Assembly: GCA_036426205.1 (NCBI GenBank) | Contig: WSYH01001927.1 | Coordinates: 1 to 64,000 of the forward strand | Source of the DNA: Ascaphus truei | Taxonomy: Eukaryota > Chordata > Amphibia > Anura > Ascaphidae | DNA: 64,000 bases | Reading direction: 5' to 3' | The notes under the pieces: generated by a model | Seen by the model: only the letters and a program-made list of their open reading frames with translations | The model's database searches: none | What the model was told of the DNA's origin: nothing | Shown here: one piece after another, positions 1 through 10,984 of the stretch | Layout: each line of letters starts with the position of its first letter | Numbering within the stretch: position 1 is the first letter of the stretch | Program-made: the position numbers and the translations under genes

Positions 1-50
1 GTGTATATGTATATGTATATATATATGTATATATATATATATATATATAA
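1..50. repeat. TA-rich microsatellite
   Basis: The window opens with a run of TG/TA dinucleotides that directly abuts the terminal inverted repeat of the element starting at base 51. Similar TA tracts border the HHR element near 26.58 kb and both ends of the PLE at 50.5-55.5 kb. Confidence 0.9.
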
Positions 51-1580
51 AAAAACAGAAAAAGAGAGAGAGCGCACGCCCCATAGCATAATACTGCATA
101 AAATTTATTAAAAAAGGGGGAAGGGGGTGGGGGGTGGGGGGGGGTAGGAATCGCACTCACAAGATGCAAATAGTTAAAAGGCAGTTTGTGAATATATCAC
201 CATCATCCGGTTCTGGATACTGGAACACGTCTCCGTGGACTCCTTCAGGACTGCCAGACACGATCACCAGGAACCAGATGTACAGGGCTCCGTTCGCTAT
301 CTGTATATTGTCCAGATTCCAGCTCTCACTTCTAATGGCCACCGATTGTATTCCCGCGCTTGGTATGGGCTTCTGCGCGTGCGCGGCGTCGTCAAAGACG
401 TAATCGCGCTCTCAGTTCCCTGACGCGTTTCGTCACCTGACGGGCGACTTTCTCAAAGGGCTGATGCTGTATGGAATCAAGTCCTGCCCTCTTATAGCTA
501 GTCCGTTACCAGGCAACCCGTAATCAGGTGATTGAATAAACCTGCATAGCACCAATGGAGCTGGTATATATTAGAGATGCTAATCAATGGAAAACTAGCT
601 TTCTAAGGGCTGATTGGGACTGATACACTTAAGGAATAAACAGAAAATAAATATATAATTAAAAGACCTCATGGACAATAGTATAGGAACAAGAAGGATA
701 TCATAACACTAAAAATAACACTAGCAATAAAGTTCAATCAATATTACATCATAACATCATATAGATTCATAATTCATTGTACTGCAATGTATAATTTCAA
801 ACGTCATTCTGAAACACTATTTAATGATTCCCCAATAGGAAAACCAGCAAAATAAGTTAATCATATAAGATTCATATTTACACTCTCCATAGGTGTGAAT
901 AGCTATATCATACATTGCACTACATGATAACCATATAAAAGCAAAACAACATTAATTTGAACAATAAATTCAGATACAAGGCAACAGATCTCGATCATAA
1001 ATAGAGCAATATTACCCATAAATTCCAATTCCATATCAATATATACATAGAGAAAGGTTTAGGACCTATAGTCAATATAAAACATAAGTTTAAGCAGAGA
1101 CAAAGATGTCTGCAAAAAATTTAATAAAATAAAATGAAATAAAATAAATTCCCATTTGGGATAATAGATTGTATCTGTATATCTTATTAGTGTCTCATGA
1201 TAATACAAATATATACAGACTATATATATTGCTAGGGGGCCCAATGGATTACACATCATACCTCAAATATTATATGATAAAGGAATTAAATTCACTTATT
1301 TCCACAGATATAAGAAAAAGATGAACCTATAATAGTCACTCTCATATCCATGTACTAATACATTGTGTTGAGAGGGAAAAGAAGAGAGGAAGAGCAAGGT
1401 ATTGGATGAATAAATTGTTCGGATTTAAGACTAATATTGTGCTTAATTTACATATATGGAAAGGCTTACAATAAAAGAAAAAAATGAAAAATAGAAAATA
1501 AAAATTAATAAATGATAAATGATAAATTTAATGCAGTATTATGCTATGGGGCGTGCGCTCTCTCTCTTTTTCTGTTTTTA
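51..1580 (-). mobile_element. HHR-like, PLE-associated non-autonomous element
   Basis: Bases 51-102 and 1529-1580 are near-perfect inverted copies of each other (about 52 bp), containing a GAGAGAGAGCGCAC block. Read on the minus strand, a hammerhead-like motif lies at 460-418. The copy nearer base 51 carries GTGCGCTCTCTC followed by T-rich sequence and a TA tract, resembling the 3' end of the PLE near 55.4 kb (GTGTGCGCCTG, T-rich, TA tract). The interior 540-1500 is AT-rich and non-coding. Its 3' tail, and therefore any TSD, would lie outside the window. Assignment to a PLE-derived family is an inference from the HHR-like motif and the tail resemblance. Confidence 0.6.
418..460 (-). ncRNA. 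Hammerhead-like ribozyme motif, U3/A8 core variant
   Basis: On the minus strand the order is stem I CCCT (pairs with AGGG), core TTGAGAA, one extra A, stem II GTCGCC/GGTGAC with loop CGTCA, GAA, self-complementary ACGCGT as a minimal stem III, C at the cleavage position 17, then AGGG. Canonical hammerheads have CUGANGA; here C3 is U and G8 is A, which still pair. The extra A before stem II is atypical. The fold is seen in the sequence; catalytic activity is not known. Confidence 0.6.
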
Positions 1581-1713
1581 GATATCTGTGGAGTTGGTTT
1601 ACCCCGTGTGAGAGCAGCCTGTTGGCCGTGGCGAGCCGTGGCGAGCTCCTATTGGCCCAAGCAGCACACGTTTCGTACTAGGTGGCGAGTAGATTTTATG
1701 TATAGGGATTGTT

Positions 1714-1715
<2 letters not shown>

Positions 1716-1748
<33 letters not shown>

Positions 1749-1792
1749 TATATATATATTTATTTATATTCATGTATTTATTTATTTATTTA
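1716..1792. repeat. TA and TTTA simple repeat
   Basis: A perfect TA run grades into imperfect TTTA units. The short Tyr/Ile-rich open frame across it is a by-product of the repeat. Confidence 0.9.
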
Positions 1793-1799
1793 GATTTGC

Positions 1800-2685
1800 A
1801 ACCTGGTAGTAATACTTGTATACATGAAATTTCATATGAGTCCATAATGAGTCATTCTATTTTTTTTTTTAATTCTTTTGTTTTATATATTTGAAAACAA
1901 ACAAACACTGCTTCTTTTTTTTCATAATCGAGCAGGTATTTCTTGCTTTTGTCACAATAAGTAAACCTGGTTTTCGATAGCTACAGGATATTAAAAAAAA
2001 ACTAGGTACGATAGCTGGTAAATAGGTGCAGTGGCTTACCCCAGTGGCAGTTGCTGGTTCTAGTGTGCTTGGATCAGAACTCGCCTGTAAATACATCTGT
2101 TTTAATAGAACTTCCATCAGTTTATAAGCTTATTGTCAGATTCTATAAAAACCTGGATATGAGTGAAATTGGTTTATTCATTCCATTATATAAATAACAC
2201 CCCATACTGTCACTGTTAATAACAGACACATTTGCATTACTTCTTAGACAGTGAGATAATGTTTTGGGATATCTCATAATCAAGATCATGTTGTAACAGC
2301 CCAAAGAAAGCATTCCATGTCAAGACAAAGCTTAGGAATTACATCCTTTCAACTCGTGTAATTGCTGCTCACGTTAAAGGGTTTACCTGGACGATAAAAC
2401 TTGTATTTCTTTATTTTCCCCAACTGTGAAAGTTACAGAATAAAATACACATTTTTCATGAGATATTGGGAAGTAGACGTCCCATGCTACTATCCAAAGT
2501 TGCAGTCTGTGATACTGCACTTTCTATCCCCCAAGCATTTAGTATAGAACAAAAGACAAAAAGCCCTAGTGCTACATCTAATTTGACAAAGGGGATTTGG
2601 GTTCTGAGCTTACAGTAGCATGTGTACGTCTCCCAAACACTTAGGAATTATTCAGGACAGTTTGGTCTAGTTCCTGTTTTTCAAC
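1800..2685. other. No recognisable feature
   Basis: AT-rich sequence with short homopolymer runs. No coding pattern, terminal repeat or RNA gene could be recognised on either strand. Confidence 0.5.
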
Positions 2686-2689
2686 TCCT

Positions 2690-3353
2690 ACCCATAAAGG
2701 AGTTCTTGTTCTGATTTGCTAAATATGAAGACACAGTTCCAAAAGGTGGGGAGAAAAGATGCTTGGCATAAACTGAGTGTGAGGGAGTTCCATAGGTAAT
2801 GGGCAGTGAGGGATAAAGGCTCAAGGTGAGAGAGAGCAGTAGATGTGAAAGGGGTAGAGAGGAGACAGTTATGAGTAAAGTGCAGGATACGAGCATGGGC
2901 ATAACGAGAGATCTAAGCTGATATGTATGGAGGAGCAGATGAGTGAAGAGCCTTGAATGTAAGGAGGAAAACTTTGCATGCACAATTTGATGGGAAGTCA
3001 GGAGAGGAATATAAGGAGGAGATGAGCAGAGACTGTTTTGGAAGAAAGTGAAATTATTTTAGCACCAGAGTTTTAGATAAATTGCAAAGGAAAAGTTGTG
3101 AGGCAGGGAGGCCTGTAAGTAGTATGTTACAATAATCCAGATGGGAGAGTATAAGGACATGCATTAGAGTATTATCAGTAGATTGACAGAGGAAAGGGTG
3201 GATTTTGGCAATATTACAGAGGAGGAAATGTCAATTTTTTAGCCATAATGTGAAATATGAGGAGCTCGGTTTTAGACATATTAAGAGTCTTAAGGTTTAA
3301 GGCGGCAGAGCACCATCCACAAGGACATAGGTAGGAAGCAATCAGAGTGTCAC
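2690..3353 (-). pseudogene. L2-like LINE, C-terminal RT region and 3' part
   Basis: On the minus strand, broken frames spell out the C-terminal part of an L2/CR1-group reverse transcriptase. Pieces such as LNMSKTELLIF, AKIHPFLCQST, LILSHLDYCNILLTGLP and TFKALHSSAPPYISA match, almost residue for residue, the better-preserved LINE at 20.5-21.3 kb. Several frameshifts and stops make it non-coding. It is the downstream half of the LINE whose upstream half lies at 5870-7145; the LTR element between them was inserted into it. Confidence 0.8.
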
Positions 3354-3354
3354 G

Positions 3355-3876
3355 TGTGACAGGGTGGATTCCATATATAGTTATCAAACATATGTATAGC
3401 TGCTGAGACCAGCAGTGACCGGGTTAAATCCCAGCCTGAGAGCAGGCAGGGTTAATTAGTCTGTTCTCAGATGGCTCATTAGAGGGCTTTAAAAGACTAG
3501 TTCTCCTCTTAGTCTGGGTTCTAGGTGAACCAGAACACACATACTGGGGCTCTGAGGAGGAGAGGAGGAAACCCTGGGAAAAAAGTCTGTTTGCATAGGT
3601 GGTTTTGACTATACTCTCTATGAGACTGTTGGACTTTCAAAATCCCCTTTACCTACAAGACTACAGTATATACCCTACAGAGGGCAAAGACTGGGCCTTT
3701 CTGGCAAAGGCACAGCCCTGTGCGGGACTGTTTTTTTTTTAATGTTCTAACATACTGAAAGTCCTTTATGTTTGTTCTGATATTCTGAAAGTAAGTTCTT
3801 TTGTGTTCCATATTATGAGGCTGAAAGAAAGCCTATACTCAGACTATCCATGTGTCTTTGCAGCCTTTCTGCAACA
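3355..3876 (+). repeat. Putative 5' LTR of the Gmr1-like element
   Basis: Starts TGTGACAGGG directly where LINE homology ends and finishes CTGCAACA just before a GGCAGAAGTG leader. Only about 120 bp near its 3' end is duplicated near 5.52 kb, so the boundaries rest partly on terminal TG/CA and context. Confidence 0.45.
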
Positions 3877-3959
3877 TTTATTGGCAGAAGTGAGATTCTG
3901 AAGGACCCCTGCATCAAAAGGGCCATACCAAAAAAAAAAAGAAATGGACTAATTTTTAA

Positions 3960-4465
3960 AGGATTTTCTGCACGAGCAGGTCAAGCAAACCCAATGAAAT
4001 TGTCTACTACTGCAGCACGTGCAGCCGCAAGCCCAGCACGAGGCCCAGCAGCAGGCAGTGCAGGATGAAAAGCTGGACCATCTGCTGCTGCTCTCTCAAT
4101 CCCCTCGGTCTGCCAGACCAGAACTTTTAGTTAGCCAAACTGGTTCTCCTGGGGAAAACAGCTATTCTGGATTGCTTTGGCCTGAACCCAGAGGTGCACA
4201 GCAGCTATTCCAGACCTTGAAATAAACCTCAAAAGTGAGACCCTGCTTCATAGCTCACCGCCTTCTGGACTTGTGTACTCAGTGGATACAGCCCGAACAC
4301 TGCACCAAGGAGGGGATTCTCAAACAACAGTTCTGGAGCAATTCCAACAGGTGATAACCCTTTCTGCATGCTGCTGGGTAAAGCGCCATGCTGCCAAAAC
4401 CCTAACTTTGGCTCTCAAGCTCATGGAAAATGTTCTTGAGGCCAAGGACCAGGAAGAATGACCTG
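3960..4465 (+). pseudogene. Gag remnant with SCAN-like capsid segment
   Basis: The first frame gives a Gln-rich N-terminal region (QPQAQHEAQQQAVQDEKLDHL). After a frameshift the next frame reads CTQWIQPEHCTKEGILKQ, and after another VLEQFQQVITL then CWVKRHAAKTLTLALKLMEN. This order matches the SCAN fold pattern, (W)LRPExxTKEqILExxVLEQFLxxLPxexxxWVrxhxPxxxxEAvxLxEd. It is established that SCAN domains descend from the Gag capsid of Gmr1-like Ty3/Gypsy elements, and the flanking LTR fits that. At least two frameshifts break it, so it cannot be expressed intact. Assigning it to an ordinary SCAN zinc-finger gene is less likely because of the LTR and leader upstream. Confidence 0.6.
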
Positions 4466-5518
4466 GATCTGATGGTACAGGTCCCACCAGCACAGGCTGA
4501 TGCCCAAAGGAGGGGTCTATACCCAGATAAACATTACAGCCTACCAGCTCGGAACTGTCAAGCCCCACGAAGGGAACAAGCGTTCCAATGGAGATCTTGA
4601 CGCTGTTCCCATTTGAGACGCTTGTCGACTTCCCGAGATTCTTCCAGAAGGGGGGGGGAGGATGTGGGAGCGGGGGATAACCAAAAAATAAAGAGAGAAA
4701 AAAACATCAATAGTGTACTGTAATTTGCACCAACTAATGATGAAATATGTCCCAGAAAACTTCAATGGTTGTTCTCACATTTGTGAGAAAAAAAACAGGT
4801 GATATAGACTCAGGGGTGATGTCCACCATATATCTCATGTGTAGGTTATCTCAAAAGAAGAACAAAGATACAATAGTGCGAATATGACTAAATACTTTAT
4901 GGTAAAAATATGCCTTGGCCTCCCAAATGGAAACTCAAATTCAGGCAAATGTTAAAAGACATGTAGCTATAAATGGTCACGCGATCTCACCGCTCCCGCG
5001 TTGCTGCTACAGGTAGCTGTGAGTTTCCATTTTGTATCCACATCAACCCACTGTGAGAGTCATCCTCCTGTGGGAAGCATGGACACTGTCCTATGGAATT
5101 AATTGCTCCTTCAGGTGGACCATAGCCACCACTTCTTCCAGAGAAAGCTCCAAGCCTATTTACAGTTCTGATTCGGGGTAAATCTGTCCAGGCCATTGTA
5201 TATTAGAGCTCTGAGAAAACCCTTGTCTTCCGGGATCTTCTACCACCTGAAATGCTTTCCTCTGACTCCCCGTGGAGCATACAATCTATATACAGTATGG
5301 CCATACAAATTGGTACCTGACTGCCAACATCGTGCTACAGGTAAAGGGTCAGACGGCCAGTCACTCCTTTGTGCCCTGCCCAGTCTTGCTTGGCTGAGAC
5401 TGGCTCTATTTTCCCAGTCTACTCCCTCCTTCCTATGGAGGAGAAGCCAAGGGAACTCTTCCCCTTTTCTGCCGACATGTTTCCACATAGACATGGGGTT
5501 CCGATATCTCTAGCCGGA

Positions 5519-5645
5519 CTAAAGACTGGGCCTTTCTGGCAAAGGCACAGCCATGTTAGGGACTGTTTGTTTTGACTGTTCTAACATGCTGAACGTAAGG
5601 TCCTTTATGTTTATTCTGATATGCTGAGATTAAGCTCTTTTGTGT
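5519..5645 (+). repeat. Partial 3' LTR copy
   Basis: Shares AAAGACTGGGCCTTTCTGG, then TGTTCTAACAT and TCCTTTATGTTT blocks, with 3687-3805 in the same order and orientation. Confidence 0.55.
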
Positions 5646-5869
5646 AACCGGAAAAGGTAACAGGAAAGGGAGGTTTATAAAGGCCTGGCTGATGTTAGGG
5701 AACAGGTGCCGGTCATGAGGTAATCAATAGCTTCAGAAGGATCTCTGCATAATCAGCAACATATAAGCAACACATACAGTCCTGGTGGCATACAGGCTGA
5801 ATTCCAGACAGGGAACGCAGATACCAGGTAGGATTCAAGATCCACCAGGGGCATACCTGACACAGGCAC

Positions 5870-7145
5870 TTTAGACTGGATTGCAGGAATAAGGGTAGGG
5901 ATAGATAGATAGTATACATAGACATGATACCTAAGGCCAAAAGAGTTGACGAGGTCCCAGAATAGTGCCCTGAGGTACACCAATATACAGATCAATAGGA
6001 GGAGAGGATATGTTTGCAACAGAGACAAAAAATGTTCGATGGAAGAGGTATGATTAGAACCAGGATAGAACTTTGTCGTGGATACCAAGAGAGTTTAGAC
6101 CATGAAGGAGAAGAGAGTGATCAACAGTATCAAAGGCAGCAGAGAAATCGAGTAGGATAAGTAGAGAAAAATGACCATGGAATTTTGTTACATGTAGATC
6201 AATGGCTATTCTAGTGATCACAGTATCTGTTAAGTGTGCTGTATGAAATTCAGATTGTAAAGTGTCAAGGAGGCGATGGAAATTAAGAATGTTGATCATA
6301 CAGGAGAATACGAGACGTTCTTGCAATTTGGAGGCATAAGACAGGAGGGATACCGGACAGTAGTTAGTAAGGCACATAGGGTCTAGTCTGTTTTTGATAA
6401 TAGGTGTGACCACCGCCTGCTTAAAGGATGAGGCCAAAGTGTCAGGGGACAGGGATGTATTGAAGATATGGGTGACATTGGGGATTAAGACCGCAGTAAG
6501 AGTTTGTATACAGTGTGAGGGGATGGGATTGAGAGGGCCTGTGGTAGAGGGAGAAGATCAAATCATCTTAGAAACTTCCAACTCTGTAACAGGAGAAAAT
6601 GAGCCAAGAATGGGAAAAGGAGGTTTAGGTAGAAGCCGAGAGGAGGGGGTAAGGACAGAAGAAATATCGTTGTGAGTAGCATCAACCTTGCTTTTAAAGC
6701 GCTCGGCAAAAACTAGAGGAGAAGTGACATAAAATGGGAAGCAGGAGGAGAGAGTTAGACAAAGAGAAAAGATGGCGTGGATTGGATTTGTGAGTGTTGA
6801 TGAGTGAGGAGTAGTAGTGGTGTTTTGCCTTAGAGAGAGCAGATTTCAAACAGAAGAGGAGAAATGTATAGGGCATAAAATCAGCAAGTTTATGAGATTT
6901 CCTCCATAGGCTTTCAGAGGAGTGAATGCAAGTACCAAGGAAGTGTGTTTGTGAATTTAGCCAAGGCCGTGGGTTAGTGGGTGTGCCGGAGCAGAGTATG
7001 GACCAAGAGAGGAGGAGAGAATAGCGTTGTAAGCATTGACAAGATTGTCAGAGGAAGGAAAGAGAGGTTAGCTTTCAGATAAGAGAGGTCAATAGAGCAC
7101 AGTTCTCGAGAGTAGCGAGTAGAACAGGTAGGAGGGTTTCAGGGG
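5870..7145 (-). pseudogene. L2-like LINE, 5' half of ORF2 with RT palm
   Basis: Minus-strand translation gives, in order, a region upstream of the RT (KSALSKAKHHYYSSLINTH), the RT start (SFKQAVVTPIIK, then NYCPVSLLSYASKLQERLVF), and the catalytic A-box region LLILLDFSAAFDTVDHSLLL. The YADD box region is degraded to YHVYVYYLSIP. Several stops and frame changes are present. The frame then stops matching LINE at about 5870, where the Gmr1-like insertion or its associated sequence begins. An L2/CR1-group assignment is based on these motifs. Confidence 0.8.
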
Positions 7146-7945
7146 GAATGGTTAATAAAAGCTGTTGGATTATTTACCTACACATTTGAAGTTAATTGAC
7201 AGGTATTTTGCATGTAAAATTTTTTGTTTACATAACCTTTAAACAAGCATTGCTGCATTTTTTTCTATTTATATTTAACACACATATATCGTATTTCACT
7301 TTTTTAAACTTTTTTTAAGCAAGTGTAAAAATTGCTTTCTCACATATTCCCCTATTCAGTATGGTGCAACGTTGTTAATGCATCATTAATCGTGATTAAT
7401 GGTGTATACACAACTTCACACTACAATGAATAAGGGCCACAGAGAATGCGTGCTGACTATGGATATATGTCATGTAACATCTTAGGAGAATTAAAAAAAC
7501 AAAAAACAGAAGGATTTTCTGCTTTTTTAAGAAACATGATCACAGACAGTTTGAAATGCAACATTGCCACTGTAAGGGATTTATGGGAATAGGAAAATGT
7601 ACGAATTATTGTGAATCCAGACTGGTTAGCTATCTTCATGTGTTTTGTGCACGTCTTTATGTTATATAACTAAACCACAGTCACCAATAATTTACCTGAA
7701 TACGTTTAGACTTTGCTGGCAACGAACACTGCTTAATTCCATATGATAACCAGTTTAATGTTTGTATCATTATTGATTTCATTGGCATAGCTGTGGTGAT
7801 ATTGTTACATTTTGAGGGGGGTTTTGGATGTGATTCTGTGTTACATTTTTGCTTCATAGTGTATTTGGCGCACGTACAATTCAGGATAAGCAAAAAATAT
7901 GCACAGTCTTACTACCCTTTATCATGAGGATGATATGGCACATGA
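7146..7945. other. No recognisable feature
   Basis: AT-rich unique-looking sequence between the LINE remnant and the solo LTR. No coding or repeat structure was recognised. Confidence 0.5.
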
Positions 7946-7949
7946 TATG

Positions 7950-8971
7950 TGTAGCCCCTGTAACAATTAGTGGGCTACCAATCCTTCTACTGGAGTAAGC
8001 CCTGGTAAGGGCAGGCGCCAGTAGCAATCATGGGTTTTCCCCCCACCAAGCCCTGCCTGGAGTGATAGAGGTAGGCCCCTGACTCTGTAGCAGGCCTGAG
8101 ACAGAGAGGAGGTCCTGCTGACATCATAAGGGGCAGGGCTGTATCAATTTAGTGGGCTGCTCCTGTGTGTGTCGGTGTTCAGTTCTGTTGGAGTATCAGT
8201 CTGGAGGGAGTGGGAGTTGAGTTGCTGTCAGTCTGTTGGAGAGTTCAGTTGGTGTTGAGGCTGAGAGTTCTGCCTGGGAGGAGGAGAGTCTGACAGTCTG
8301 TTGCAGTGGAGAGAAAGATGTGACAGTTATGAGAGTGGAGAGTGATGGAACCAGGAGAAAAGACACTCAGCCATACAGATTAGAGCTGATAGCACTGTAG
8401 TGCGTGGACCAATGCCCCTCACCCTGCTGAGGGGGGTGAGGAGGGAGATCTACCCTCACCCAGAGAGTAAATCCTGGAGGTGGGGGTTGGGGTATTGAAG
8501 CCCCTAAGCAGCCCATCCTGCTAGGGTACAGCCTGGAGGAGAGGAGAGGAGGAAAGGCCTGCAATTATACATTTGGAGTGCACTACTGTATATGAACTGC
8601 TGTGTGCCGCTGTGCATGAAGTGTTGCTGTATCCTTGTGCTAACGGGACAATAAAGACATTGCTGCTATTTTATCAAAGAGACTGTGTGTGAGTCTAAGA
8701 TCACTCGCCCTGGGATCAGGGCTTCTTCCGGGAGGATCTTAACCTATCCCTATAGGTCTCACCAGAAGATGGAGGCGCTGCACCACCTCTGTTGCTATAG
8801 AGAAGATGGAGGCATATACCCCAGAAGCCTGGCCCTGTTATCCCTCATACCACCGCGGGAGACTCAGGCCCTCCTGTTCCAAGCAGGTATGCACCACCGT
8901 AACACATGTAGCCAGCCCTCAATACACCTTGGAGGCACGATCTGTGTCTGGGGGCGGGAACATGGGCTACA
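7950..8971 (+). mobile_element. Solo LTR (TGTAGCCC...GGGCTACA) with 4-bp TSD
   Basis: The 1,022-bp segment begins TGTAGCCC and ends with the exact inverse GGGCTACA. It is flanked by TATG at 7946-7949 and 8972-8975. A polyadenylation signal AATAAA lies at 8650-8655. There is no second LTR or internal region, so it is best read as a solo LTR left by recombination. The family is not identified; a Ty3/Gypsy LTR is likely from the TSD length. Confidence 0.75.
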
Positions 8972-8975
8972 TATG

Positions 8976-9515
8976 TAAGAGGTTAATTGACTTCTAATAC
9001 TAATACAATTGACACAACGGTTGGAATTAATTCAAGTGCAATTATAGGTTTGTTTTGATGCAAAGCTCAATTTTTTGCTTGCGTTTGCGTCAAATGTAAT
9101 AAAGTTTTCTGCTTGTGACAAAAATGGTTAGAAAGTAAAGTTGAAGCAACTTTAGACTAAAATGAATGTAGAGAGATTTAAATACATTATTATAATCTGT
9201 GCATCTTGTAACTCCTAGTGACAGTCTCTTAATCACAGCTGATGTACATGGCACAAAACTTAGAGAAATTACCGTGAGACATTGACACATAGTCACATAA
9301 ATAAAATTAAGTAATTTTCATCACTTTTGCTAAAAATATGCCTATAATAGTGTATTTTAATTTATATATGGTATTGTCAGTTTTGTAGAGGGAAACCATC
9401 AGCATACAAATAATTATAGTTGTATAATTATAACATCAACCATAAAAGTGCACATTAAGAAAAATAATTCTCTATCCAAAGAGCTTATCTTCCAAAATAA
9501 TGGTATCCCCCTAGA
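8976..9515. other. No recognisable feature
   Basis: AT-rich sequence with nothing recognisable on either strand. Confidence 0.5.
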
Positions 9516-9775
9516 GAGAGAAGGAGAAGAGAGCGAGAGAAAAGGGGTGCGTGAGTGAGAGAAGGGAGGCGATAAAGAGAGAAGGGGGAGTAGGAAGAGA
9601 TTGGTTGAGAGGAGAGAGAGGGGGGCAGAAGGGTAGAGAGAGTGAGTGTTGGAGTGTGCGAGAGAGAAGGGGGGGAGTGAGTGAGAGAAGGGGAGAGTGA
9701 GAGAGAGGGGGGAAGAATTAGAGAGAGATGGGGAAAGAGTGAGAGAGAGATGGTGGAAGAGTGAGAGAGAGAAGT
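9516..9775. repeat. GA-rich low-complexity tract
   Basis: Purine-rich units such as GAGAGAGAAGGGG and GAGTGAGAGAG extend over about 260 bp. Confidence 0.9.
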
Positions 9776-10715
9776 CTTATTTTTTAACTACAGAGATTAA
9801 ACAAGTTACGTGTAAGAGTTAAACACTATCAAATATTTTCAAATTAATTTTAGAAAACTAGATAACAAAGTGTAAAAAAATTGCTGCTACCCACTCAACG
9901 TTTACTGATGCAGTTGAAAGTAAAATCTCAATTGATGTCGGCAACCAATACAAAATAACATTTCACAACAGAACAACAAAGGTGTGCAATATATGTACCT
10001 TTTTGCCAGCCTCGTATTATACAGTATACCAGATGTGGAAATAAGCTTGGAATGAACGAAAACTCACTGCACAATTTATGTACCACCCCACAATGGAGCA
10101 ATAGATAAGTTATCATATTTCATTTAGTATTGAATACAGTACCTTTATTTCAGATTTCTTATAAGTAATGGTTTGGAATTAAGCTCTTGATTCTGCAATT
10201 CTACTTTTCTCGGCCACTGTCTTATTTTATTAATTTTAGTGACATACAATATGTTCGTGGCTGAAACAGTTGACTTGGATATTTTAAACTGCTACCCTGT
10301 TCCTCTCAAAACAACTCTTTGGAATATTTTACTCGTTTGTTTTTACTCACTAATATCATACGAACTATGCAAACATTTTATTTATGTATACATGTCCCTC
10401 TTAGGACAAAATTGAACATTGGTCATAGTGATTTGAGGAATAGCTGAACGAAAGAAGGTAAGGACTTGAGGTCCCTTTAAAAAAAAAATTGCTGCTGTTT
10501 TTAAATTACTGTGTAAAACAAAAATGTCAACTCCTAGAATTGTATGTCCTCCCAAGTTACTGCATAACTTCTCCTGCATAAAGTAGGTAACATAATGTAT
10601 TACTCCTGTTGATTCTCTAACCCCCAAAACAGCTGCGTTAAAATTTGGAAGAAAAAAAAAAATATGGGATCATGGCAATAATTTTTAGAACTACCTCCAT
10701 ATTCAGAAGTAGAAG
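9776..10715. other. No recognisable feature
   Basis: AT-rich sequence. No coding, RNA or transposon hallmark was recognised. Confidence 0.5.
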
Positions 10716-10724
10716 ATGAAGAGG

Positions 10725-10860
10725 AGCGCACAAACCGAAGGGAGCAGGAAAGGACCCAAAATCAAAAATATATTTAAAAAGGTACTTTATTGTGTCATGA
10801 GACCCATCCATCGCGTTTCGAACGTCACCGCGTTCTTTATAAAGAACTCCGCTCTCCCTC
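10725..10860 (-). mobile_element. Fragment of HHR-like element
   Basis: The segment is homologous to the arm of the element at 15.73-16.60 kb. Both contain GAGCAGGAA, a one-nucleotide-variable AAAAGG(C/T)ACTTTA block, GAGACCCATCCA or its equivalent, and the GTTCGAAACGCG motif. Read on the minus strand it ends TTTGTGCGCTCC, the same GTGCGC tail seen in the other HHR-like and PLE copies. Only one arm is present; it abuts the G-rich minisatellite. Confidence 0.6.
10811..10843 (-). ncRNA. Decayed hammerhead-like motif
   Basis: Minus strand: TTTATAA (core position 5 mutated), extra A, stem II GAACG/CGTTC with a 6-nt loop, GAA, then ACGCGA in place of the self-complementary stem III. Stem I does not pair. 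It is probably an inactive relative of the motif at 15833-15874. Confidence 0.4.
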
Positions 10861-10984
10861 CCCCCGCGAGACGAGCCCCCTCTCCCTCCCCCCGCGAACC
10901 GAGCCCGCTCTCAAGACTGCACGCTCTTGCAGTGCGGCACTTCCGGTGCCCGCTGCTTGCGAGCGCGCACAGTCCCGCCGTGAT

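Larger units (their letters stand above)
3355..5645 (+). mobile_element. Degraded Gmr1-like LTR retrotransposon
   Basis: An LTR-like segment at 3355-3876 begins TGTGACAGGG and ends CA. It is followed by TTGGCAGAAGTGAGATT, a primer-binding-site-like leader, and then a Gag remnant. Bases 3687-3805 recur as a direct repeat at about 5519-5645, taken as the remains of the 3' LTR. No pol motifs were found, so the interior is mostly deleted or decayed. The element splits an antisense L2 LINE, whose halves lie at 2690-3353 and 5870-7145. The exact right boundary and TSD are unresolved; the insertion may extend to about 5868. Confidence 0.55.

Noticed and set aside
1655..1690. Additional hammerhead core around ACACGTTTCGTACTAG
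   Set aside because: GAAAC is present on the minus strand, but no CUGANGA- or UUGANAA-like core or stem II precedes it.
3415..3445. tRNA-like B-box (GGGTTAAATCCCAGC)
   Set aside because: No A-box or cloverleaf could be drawn around it, and it sits inside an LTR-like segment.
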